From Lachnospiraceae bacterium (GTDB lineage Bacteria > Bacillota > Clostridia > Lachnospirales > Lachnospiraceae), in assembly GCA_016280395.1 (NCBI GenBank), contig JAEEGQ010000129.1, positions 1 to 64,000 of the forward strand: DNA of 64,000 bases, given 5' to 3'. The notes below the pieces were generated by a model, which did no database searches, was not told the origin of the DNA, and worked only from the letters and a program-made list of their open reading frames with translations. Both the position numbers and the translations under genes were made by a program. Below, piece after piece: positions 15,714 through 23,313 of the stretch (the stretch's first letter is position 1; each line of letters opens with the position of its first letter).

Positions 15714-18038
15714 ATGAGGATACTTCTGGCATTAAAGACAAAATATGAAGGCACGAAAAAGATTGGTGATACTCTTGTTCAATTAGCCAAACAAGAAGAC
15801 GGCATCAGTCTCACTTATGATATTGTACTGAGCGAAGTTGCTATCAGGAATAAGATGAGCGAGGACCATTATGATGCCGCTATCGTGATGATCACGCTTG
15901 AAAACCGACCTCTGACGATCGACAAGCTCACGAGCATCAGTGAGATAGATGAAGAGACCAAGCTGATCATAGTAATGGATAAGGTAGAACGTGCTAAAGG
16001 ATCCGAATTCTGCCAGAGCCTTTTGCAGAACAATCTCATCTATGGAGTTTACTTTGACGACGCAAAAGTGACCATGCTCTACAACCTCATAAAGAACGGA
16101 AGGACAAGGAGCGAGGCAAGGGCATATTACGGTCTGGTGCTTAACCCCGGCAAGGCAAAGAAACTCCGCCATGGCGTCGTTCCTGAAGAGATACGGAGCA
16201 TGACCGACTATATCACGAACGGAAATCCCGATATCGAGGAAACGCTCGAAGAGCGCGTAAACTATATGGCAAAGCACTGCTCCGAGGAAGAAAAGGAAGC
16301 GGTCTTCGCTTCTCTCTCTGAAGAGATGCGAGAGAAAGTACGTGCCATCCCCGCCTATGCGAAATACTTCTTTGACAGCAGCGTAAGCACCGAAGAAGCG
16401 AAGAACTATCAGGCGGCAGCCTCGAAGGACGAGACCGCTGAAGATGCGGACGAAAACGAGGCTGATGATACAAATACGATAAAAGACGTATCGGAGCCCA
16501 AAGAGAAAGTCGTTCCGATAGACACGAAGGATTCTGAGCCCGCAAAGCTGACGGCCCTTCCGAAAAATGAGAAAAAGACTGAAAAGAAGCCTGATCCGAA
16601 AACCTCCGACAGCAGTATCTTAAAGACCGCCGAGCAGATGGCAAAAAAAGCTGCCACCGGAGCAGTGAGCGGGATCAAGAACATAAAAGGGATCTTTTCA
16701 AAGCCTGCAGATAAAAAGACTGAACCGGCAAAGGAAAAGTCTTCTTCTGCTGAGCCCTCAAAACTGATATCGAGAAGGGTGATCGGAGTCATCGGAGCAT
16801 ACAGTGGCGCAGGTACGACCACTACTGCCGTTTCGCTCGCAAAGACCATTTCAAAGTATGAGCCCATTACCATGATCGAAATGCCCCGAAACGGCATGAA
16901 CGGCATATACGAGACCTACAGCCTTGATAAGAACATAGGCCCCGGCTATAAATCCGTACCGCATATGATAGCGGCAGATGAAAAGGACTTAAGCCGTGTC
17001 AGCAACATGTATGAGGGCATCAACTTCTTCGTACCCAACAGCGCATACGGCTATGAGGCATTATCGAACGAACAGCTGGCCCTCATGTTAAACGGGACAC
17101 CCGACAATGTCGTCATTGACCTCGGCTCGTCACTTGAGGAAGCCTGCAACAGCGGTCTGGTCAATCTCCTTACCCACATGGTACTCGTATTTGCAAACTC
17201 CAATGCGGAAAAGCATTTATCAAAGATTAAGTCGGATGTGTCACAGATAGAGTCCATGAACCTTGTTCCCGTGATCATCTGCGTTGAGGATAAAGGGACC
17301 ACGAAGATCCCGACGATAGGCGATGTAAGGGTTATAAGGACAAAAAGCGTGATCGGCAGCAAGGTCATTCCGCTCGGGCTCTCGACCATCGATAAAAAAG
17401 TGCTTTTGGAAACGATAGGTGTTTCATCGTCCGGCAGGCATGTGATCAAGACGCAGAAACGTACCGCCCGCGGCGTGGTAGACATCGCCGTTGCAGGAAC
17501 AAGGATCGGGATAGGAACTACCTATACCACTCTCCTGCTGGCCGACAGCCTGCGGAAGAGCTATAAGGTGGCATACTTTGAGTATAACAACACCGGAGAC
17601 ATGCAGCATCTCGCAAGCGAGTATAACAGCGATGATCCCAACCACCTCTCGATCAACGGGGTAGATATCTTCTACGATATGGACTATGCAGAGTTTGCCA
17701 ATACCTACAGGAGTGATTATGATTATGTCTTTATCGACTTTGGCACACTCGGTAAGATAGGCAAGAGAAAGGAAGTATTCTCTTCATGCAGCAAAAAGTT
17801 CATCTGCATCCCGTCTGCGCCTTGGAGGGTATTTGACCTCGATTATGATGTCGATGCGATTGACGAATTGGATCCGAACGGAAGCATACAGCTCCTCGCG
17901 CCGTTAGCTACAAAAAAGACCATCAAAAACTACAACCTGTATAAGCGCTGCGGCAGACGTGAGATCATCCCGGTGCCTTTTGCGGAGGAACCGCTTGGGA
18001 ACAAGGAAATCATTGATTATTTGTCAAGGTTATTCTAA
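15714..18038 (+). CDS. CpaE/TadZ-like protein with tandem MinD-type domains
   Basis: 774 residues. Residues 1-140 look like a receiver-like domain (MRILLALKTKYEGTKKIG; YDAAIVMITL), as in CpaE/TadZ. Residues 225-345 are a charged linker. Two MinD/ParA-like domains follow: one from about residue 360 with GAYSGAGTTTTA, and one from about residue 590 with AGTRIGIGTTYTT, then DYDYVFIDFGTLG. Both P-loops lack the lysines of the deviant Walker A (KGGxxKT), so ATP hydrolysis may be weak or lost. By family, such proteins position secretion machines or partition DNA. GGAGAG precedes the ATG. It stands alone, divergent from its neighbours. Confidence 0.7.
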   Translation: MRILLALKTKYEGTKKIGDTLVQLAKQEDGISLTYDIVLSEVAIRNKMSEDHYDAAIVMITLENRPLTIDKLTSISEIDEETKLIIVMDKVERAKGSEFCQSLLQNNLIYGVYFDDAKVTMLYNLIKNGRTRSEARAYYGLVLNPGKAKKLRHGVVPEEIRSMTDYITNGNPDIEETLEERVNYMAKHCSEEEKEAVFASLSEEMREKVRAIPAYAKYFFDSSVSTEEAKNYQAAASKDETAEDADENEADDTNTIKDVSEPKEKVVPIDTKDSEPAKLTALPKNEKKTEKKPDPKTSDSSILKTAEQMAKKAATGAVSGIKNIKGIFSKPADKKTEPAKEKSSSAEPSKLISRRVIGVIGAYSGAGTTTTAVSLAKTISKYEPITMIEMPRNGMNGIYETYSLDKNIGPGYKSVPHMIAADEKDLSRVSNMYEGINFFVPNSAYGYEALSNEQLALMLNGTPDNVVIDLGSSLEEACNSGLVNLLTHMVLVFANSNAEKHLSKIKSDVSQIESMNLVPVIICVEDKGTTKIPTIGDVRVIRTKSVIGSKVIPLGLSTIDKKVLLETIGVSSSGRHVIKTQKRTARGVVDIAVAGTRIGIGTTYTTLLLADSLRKSYKVAYFEYNNTGDMQHLASEYNSDDPNHLSINGVDIFYDMDYAEFANTYRSDYDYVFIDFGTLGKIGKRKEVFSSCSKKFICIPSAPWRVFDLDYDVDAIDELDPNGSIQLLAPLATKKTIKNYNLYKRCGRREIIPVPFAEEPLGNKEIIDYLSRLF

Positions 18039-18115
18039 AGGAGGGATGGGTGCTTATTTGTTCTTTGAGATTTGGAAGTGCGTACAAAAAGAACAATTAA
18101 TTCCAGCGAAGAAAA

Positions 18116-18158
18116 TGCCAAAAGTGAAAACAGTGATCACTTTTGGCATTGTTGTTTT
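18116..18158 (+). terminator. intrinsic terminator of the MinD-like gene
   Basis: TGCCAAAAGTG and CACTTTTGGCA form an 11-bp stem followed by TTGTTGTTTT. The rest of 18159-18323 holds only a small hairpin (AACGGC-TTC-GCCGTT near 18230) and no gene. Confidence 0.8.
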
Positions 18159-18323
18159 ACATATTGTGTGTTGACGGCTTTAGGGATGCCGAATAGCAAT
18201 TAAGGCGCGGACCTGATATTCTTGCTGCAAAACGGCTTCGCCGTTAAGTTGCATGGTTGCTCTTCGGTACCGATGTTGCAGTATTAAAGTAGTTTCGAAA
18301 TTATAAACCTCAGATTAAATGTT

Positions 18324-19403
18324 TTATGGATTCAGATCAATATATAAAGCAGGACGCACGCCAACGTTGCTGAAGTTGACGAAGTCGCCGGAGACGTAGA
18401 TGTTGCCGCCGTCGTCGACGAACAAGGCGCTGTCAGGGTCTGCACCCGGCGAGCGGAGCCACCACCAACATGTGTACTTTCCTTCTACGGTAAGGTATTC
18501 TCCTCTTTGCCATACACCCTGCGCATGCGCGTACTCGGTAGCGGCGCATCTTCGAGCGGTATCGTATTCTGAGCGGTTACTGTTGAAGCCATAAGCTGTG
18601 TTTATGATGTCTTCATACGATAACGGGAATACCTTATCTTGGGTATCTTTTCCGCCTTCTGTCCCGTACTTGGTATTGCCATTGTTTATAATCGTTTTTG
18701 TTGTTATAAGGCCCTTTTCTGTATTACTGAAAGCTGCGTTATAGAAATCATCATTAAGCCACTTACGCAGGGTGCAGTTGGCCCAGGTCATACGATCATA
18801 TGTTTCGTTGTACTTTTTGTGATCAAGGGCGTATTTGCTGAGTACCAATAATTCGTCATTATCATTGGAGAGTACTATCCATTCGATTGGTTCTTTGCCG
18901 TTATCAAGGTTGTTGTCCTGCTCATAGGAACCAAAGGTAAGGGTATCCCCGGTTTTCAGATTGGAGAGTTCGGAAATCAATGTCGCCCTGCCCTCGTCAA
19001 CGGCAATCTCAAGCGTAACGGTCTTTACCTTGCTATAGGTGCTCTTTACGGTCTTGCCTTTATTCTTACGGTATGCCTTTACCTTAAAACTGTAAGTACC
19101 TGCCGAAAGGTTTTTAATGGTGTAGCTTCTTTCCGCTGTTCCGTCGTTCTTTAAGGTCTTTATTTTCTTATACTTGGTATCCGTATCTGATTTTATGTAG
19201 ATAAAATAGCCTTCTGCCCTCTCGGTGGCCGAGATTGTTACTTTTATCGCAGTTCCGTCATCTGCTGATTTAACAGAAATGACAGGCCTTGCAGGTTTAG
19301 TCGCAGCCTGCGTGCCAGTTAATGGCATCAGGACAGCCATACCGAAAGCAAGACATAATGCAAGTAGCGTCTTAAACAGCTTAGTGGATAAATCTTTTTT
19401 CAT
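18324..19403 (-). CDS. secreted Fn3-like / DUF6273 protein with possible variable C-terminus
   Basis: 359 residues. Signal peptide (MKKDLSTKLFKTLLALCLAF, cleavage near GTQAA), a fibronectin-III-like domain (KPARPVISVKSADDGTAIKV, YTIKNLSAGTYSFKVKAY), then a DUF6273 domain (FGSYEQDNNLDNGKEPIEW, LRKWLNDDFYNAAFS, WWWLRSPG, VGVRPALYIDL). The last part resembles the C-type-lectin-like variable regions of diversity-generating retroelement targets. Codons between TTC at SALF and the AAC before VGVRP end in C 19 times in a row, unlike the rest of the gene. GGAGG precedes the ATG at 19403. Likely a cell-surface binding protein. No reverse transcriptase or template repeat is visible nearby. Confidence 0.75.
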   Translation of the reverse strand: MKKDLSTKLFKTLLALCLAFGMAVLMPLTGTQAATKPARPVISVKSADDGTAIKVTISATERAEGYFIYIKSDTDTKYKKIKTLKNDGTAERSYTIKNLSAGTYSFKVKAYRKNKGKTVKSTYSKVKTVTLEIAVDEGRATLISELSNLKTGDTLTFGSYEQDNNLDNGKEPIEWIVLSNDNDELLVLSKYALDHKKYNETYDRMTWANCTLRKWLNDDFYNAAFSNTEKGLITTKTIINNGNTKYGTEGGKDTQDKVFPLSYEDIINTAYGFNSNRSEYDTARRCAATEYAHAQGVWQRGEYLTVEGKYTCWWWLRSPGADPDSALFVDDGGNIYVSGDFVNFSNVGVRPALYIDLNP

Positions 19404-19582
19404 ATAAACCTCCAATATGTTCATTACCCTAAAATACCTTAAAGGCAACAATAAATATACAACTTCCGTCTTATTCCGTCAATTTTCCCGTTGCTCTTCG
19501 CTTTTGGTGAACACGGTCGTCTAATTGATTCCGCTATCTTTTTTTAAATTTATTTAAAGCACCATGCTATCGAAGGAAAAGT

Positions 19583-19622
19583 AAAAAGAACTCTTTCAGA
19601 TTTGCACCTGAAGGAGTTCTTT
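19583..19622 (-). terminator. terminator of the T4SS operon
   Basis: Minus strand: AAGAACTCCTTCAG pairs with CTGAAAGAGTTCTT, followed by TTTACTTTT. It starts a few bases past the stop of the last operon gene. Nothing else was seen in 19404-19582 apart from AT-rich sequence. Confidence 0.8.
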
Positions 19623-19625
19623 ATT

Positions 19626-21302
19626 CTATATGCGTTCAAGGATGTATTCCAGAAGCTCGTCCATTTTGACCATATCGGTGTCCTGCACATCGGGAGAATC
19701 GAGGTAGATCATATACTCTTCATCGGAAGGCGTAACATTTATCCTTGTCTGTCCGGAGATAAAACAGATACCGAAACGGCTTGAAGGCAGCTCATGCAGC
19801 TTTGACCTGACAAGGGAAAATCGTTCGGACAGCCCCATGCCAGTAAGGTCCACTTCTTCGGCAAGCCCTTTCTTGGCAGATATGATCCTGTTCATGCCGC
19901 AATCAGCATCCGGTATATCAAGGCTCATAACAAGCTCGCATATGCGGTCAAAAAGTTTATCCGCAGGCACGAACTCGTCTTCTGTCTTCGCACCGTTACC
20001 CCTGTAAAAGATCAAATGACAAATATCAAATGCCCCGTCATTTTTGGTCACCTTGATAACGCTGACAAAACCGGATTCAATGATTCCGGTATAACGGGTA
20101 TAGTCGCTCCGCATGAAATCTGAAACGAAACCGAAAAGGGCTCCTTCTTTTTCGCCTCTCGTTGTATCTATATTTAAGTTTAAGTAAACTGTATAAGAGT
20201 GTATATCCCTTCTGGTGAGTATCCTTGCCGGATCGATATGTTTCTGCGCCACCGCGTCTACTCTTTCCGGCGCATATGAATAGATCATATCGTCCATAAT
20301 GATCGCGTCAACAACATCTTCAAGGCTTGAGAGCCTCGAAACAGTCTCGGTCCTAAATACCCCGAGACCCATGATGTCGACATCGAAAAGTTTTGTGTCA
20401 TATACGGAACGATGAATATAATAATGCGCGTACGGGATATAATAATCAACGCCTGCGCTAGGGTCATCATGCAGCGTCTGAACTTTTTCGTTCAGCTGAT
20501 CGACCACGTGAATGGCATCCGGGCAGACGCACAGGAGTCTTTTTTCAAGCGGGGTATACATTAATTTGTAAGGAGCTGCCGCAACAGGGCCCGCCATGGA
20601 CTTAGAGTCGGGCGCCTTACTTTTATCAGGTTTAGGTGTGTTTTCTTCTTTTGCTCGTCTTTTAAAGACGTCCTCCGCATAGGGCCTTAACTTCTCGAAA
20701 AGGATATCTCCCGGAACATCTAGCAGCTTATCCGAGATATATGAGGTTTCTACCCATACAACAAAACACCCATTACCACGATCGTAGATTTTGAAGGAGT
20801 CCTTTTTTGATCCCAAATAGAGTATGACGCCTAAATCACCTTCGAATGTATATGCACGCAGGTCCTTCCTGCTTTCCTCGCCGAGTCGTGCGACACCGAG
20901 ATCAACTACGAGGTTGATTACGGCTAACAGCGTCTCAGTGTTCGGAACTACCATCTGGTCGATTTTTTTATGGTACTCGCACCAGCTCGGGCCGCTGATC
21001 TTTTCAATCATGTACTTGTCAAAATACTTTTCTATATATTTAGCATCTAACCGGTATTCCTGGGAATTGCCCTCATTATCCGAATATTTAAAAGTGAACT
21101 TTCCAATAGACCACTTAGGCTTGATAATGGTGCATGTCTTGTCTGATAATACGCACTCGAGAGAAACGGCTTCGGGATGATCCATAAATCTGGTGTAGCG
21201 TGACCGTAATCCGTGATAGATATCTTCTCGGACAATGGAAACAAAGGTCTCTATGTCTCTTTTACCATTTTTATAGGCGGTACAAATAAACTGTCCTTCC
21301 AA
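19626..21302 (-). CDS. hypothetical protein at the end of the T4SS operon (558 aa)
   Basis: Not recognised. 558 residues, soluble, with repeated beta-rich segments (TCTIIKPKWSIGKFTFKYSD; GVILYLGSKKDSFKIYD; VYLNLNIDTTRGEKEG) and a proline/lysine linker near residue 225. The start is a TTG at 21302, preceded by GGGAGG at about eight bases; no ATG with a better site is near. It is the last gene before the operon terminator and is conserved in orientation with the T4SS genes, so an accessory transfer role is likely. Confidence 0.6.
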   Translation of the reverse strand: MEGQFICTAYKNGKRDIETFVSIVREDIYHGLRSRYTRFMDHPEAVSLECVLSDKTCTIIKPKWSIGKFTFKYSDNEGNSQEYRLDAKYIEKYFDKYMIEKISGPSWCEYHKKIDQMVVPNTETLLAVINLVVDLGVARLGEESRKDLRAYTFEGDLGVILYLGSKKDSFKIYDRGNGCFVVWVETSYISDKLLDVPGDILFEKLRPYAEDVFKRRAKEENTPKPDKSKAPDSKSMAGPVAAAPYKLMYTPLEKRLLCVCPDAIHVVDQLNEKVQTLHDDPSAGVDYYIPYAHYYIHRSVYDTKLFDVDIMGLGVFRTETVSRLSSLEDVVDAIIMDDMIYSYAPERVDAVAQKHIDPARILTRRDIHSYTVYLNLNIDTTRGEKEGALFGFVSDFMRSDYTRYTGIIESGFVSVIKVTKNDGAFDICHLIFYRGNGAKTEDEFVPADKLFDRICELVMSLDIPDADCGMNRIISAKKGLAEEVDLTGMGLSERFSLVRSKLHELPSSRFGICFISGQTRINVTPSDEEYMIYLDSPDVQDTDMVKMDELLEYILERI

Positions 21303-21376
21303 ATATCACCCCTCCCTTCTCGAGATAATCATAATAAAAGACTTGAAGAGCTATCAACATCAAAAATTGGGAATTA

Positions 21377-23254
21377 TTAATCGAATATCCTTCCGATTGC
21401 GACGATCTTTTCCCGTCCCCACATCGTGCGGCATACCACATGCCCTAAAGTTGATGACGCGTCCATGATTATAGCCTCTCCGTCCTCATTAAAGCCACAG
21501 AAGAAGCCTACATGGTAGATGTGTAAGTATCTCGGATAAGCCGCATGATTTGGATCCGTGGTCCTCCAGAAAAGAAGGTCTCCCGGCATCAGTATGGTCT
21601 CGTCATAAAAGTCTGCGATGATCTCGCCCCTGAAAACCATGCCACGGCATTCTTCGGCAGCGTTTATTGCCCCTCTGAAGGATACATCAATATCTATGTC
21701 CTTTAGCGCGCGGTAAACAAAGGATGAACAGTCCGCATAACCGTCATTAAAGCGTTTGTCCTGACTGTATATATAGCCGAGGTATTTTGATGCTGATAAG
21801 ATAATCTGTTCGCCAAGTGTGCTGCCCGCGATCCAGTCCATATCTGCAACTGCAAAAGTAAAACCACCGGCCGTGCCGTCAATCAGGTCGTATGCGCGAT
21901 CAAAATCTGCCAGTATAAGCTCGCAGTCCGGAAGGTTCTCGAGCCCGTATCCGGGGAAGAGCGGGATATCTACGTTCTTGTCATACTCGTAGTTATTAAA
22001 ATACGTCAGCAGGCTGCTTGATACGGTGTCACTTGTAATTGCCTGCCTGGTAAGCTCGTCCATTGAAAATGAATAGAAATCTACCGGGATCTTGGTAAAG
22101 TCCAGCTGCGCGTATGACTTCATCAGCGCCCATTCTTCTATCTTCTTAAACTGTATGAGCGGCTTTAAGCCCTTTCTCCATTTGATGGTAACAACGCCTT
22201 CTTCGGAGGGATCAAAAGGTTCGGGGTTCTCGACGTAATACTCTATGTATGCGTCGCCAAGCATATCTCCGCAATTATCCAGCGAAATAGTCTTTCCTGA
22301 CAGGTCAAGCTTCTCATCCCAGTAATCAAGGTTGTAAGACACAAAGAAACTCGAGAAAAAGTCGCATATCTCTTCAAACCGCTCGGGCCTTATCATTATC
22401 TCCTCGTCGAGGGTAAAGTCCTCATCAATAAGGGTAGTGAAAGAAGCACATGTATAAAGCGCCTGCCACGGGATATGATATTTATTGTTCAGATAGTCGA
22501 TGATGGTCTTGCCGGGTATCGTATATCCATAAGTTACTGTCCGCTCTTCATCGACACCGGCCGCGATCTCAGCTGCCGCACGGGCATAATCATCCGCAGT
22601 CATAGTCACTGTTCCGTAGCCGGGGACCGAAACCGTAACAGTCGGAACGGGTGTGGGCGTAGGCGAAGGTGCAGGTGACGGCGATGGTGCTGCTGAAGGA
22701 GTGGGTGCTGAGGTCGGTGCTGGCGCTGGCTGCACCCGCGGAGTAGGCGAGACCTCTTCTGTACCCTCTTCCGATGGCTGTTCCTCTACATATTCATATG
22801 CCTGATATATGGCATACTCTTCCGCATCGGTACACGGACGATGGATAGACTCAGTGCATTCTAGTGTGAGTGTAACATCCTTATAACGTGTATCACCTTC
22901 TTTTCCAAAAGGTGTCAGTGTATAAGGATTGTTCATGAAATCAGACAGCGGAACGTATTCGGTCATCAGATCCGAATTGGTTATATCGTCCAGCTTTACG
23001 GGGTTCCCTGACAGGGCCCGCTCTTCCAGGTATCGGGCGACTTCTGCTTCCGAAAGCGATGATTCAGGCCTTCCGTTGCTGGCACTTACGGAAGCCGTGA
23101 GCTCAGGTATAGTTGAATCACCATTCTGCCGAAACAATGCGATCATAAAGACCACGCCCAAAAGAGCGTAACCCAGTATTTTTACGAAAAACGGGATACG
23201 CCTCTTTCTTCGGCTGCCTGATAAAAAATCGTGGTAATCATCTCTTAGTGACAT
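21377..23254 (-). CDS. VirB1-like NlpC/P60 cell-wall hydrolase, membrane-anchored
   Basis: 625 residues. One N-terminal membrane segment (FVKILGYALLGVVFMIALF, residues 25-43), an extracellular region, a Pro/Ala/Thr/Ser linker near 170-205 (PAPAPTSAPTPSAAPSPS), a middle domain, and a C-terminal NlpC/P60 domain with catalytic Cys near 508 (YADCSSFVYRAL) and His near 576 (HIYHVGFFCGF). It would cut peptidoglycan peptides to let the conjugation channel through, the role of VirB1/CwlT-like proteins. AAGGGG precedes the start. It is the next-to-last gene of the T4SS operon. Confidence 0.85.
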   Translation of the reverse strand: MSLRDDYHDFLSGSRRKRRIPFFVKILGYALLGVVFMIALFRQNGDSTIPELTASVSASNGRPESSLSEAEVARYLEERALSGNPVKLDDITNSDLMTEYVPLSDFMNNPYTLTPFGKEGDTRYKDVTLTLECTESIHRPCTDAEEYAIYQAYEYVEEQPSEEGTEEVSPTPRVQPAPAPTSAPTPSAAPSPSPAPSPTPTPVPTVTVSVPGYGTVTMTADDYARAAAEIAAGVDEERTVTYGYTIPGKTIIDYLNNKYHIPWQALYTCASFTTLIDEDFTLDEEIMIRPERFEEICDFFSSFFVSYNLDYWDEKLDLSGKTISLDNCGDMLGDAYIEYYVENPEPFDPSEEGVVTIKWRKGLKPLIQFKKIEEWALMKSYAQLDFTKIPVDFYSFSMDELTRQAITSDTVSSSLLTYFNNYEYDKNVDIPLFPGYGLENLPDCELILADFDRAYDLIDGTAGGFTFAVADMDWIAGSTLGEQIILSASKYLGYIYSQDKRFNDGYADCSSFVYRALKDIDIDVSFRGAINAAEECRGMVFRGEIIADFYDETILMPGDLLFWRTTDPNHAAYPRYLHIYHVGFFCGFNEDGEAIIMDASSTLGHVVCRTMWGREKIVAIGRIFD

Positions 23255-23313
23255 ATTTGCCCCTTAAAGCAAAAGCCGGATACACCGGCCTTTGCTATAT
23301 CAATTATTATCGC

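Noticed and set aside
18046..18174. 42-aa plus-strand ORF after the MinD-like gene
   Set aside because: It runs through the terminator hairpin and the AGGAGG is only one base from its ATG.
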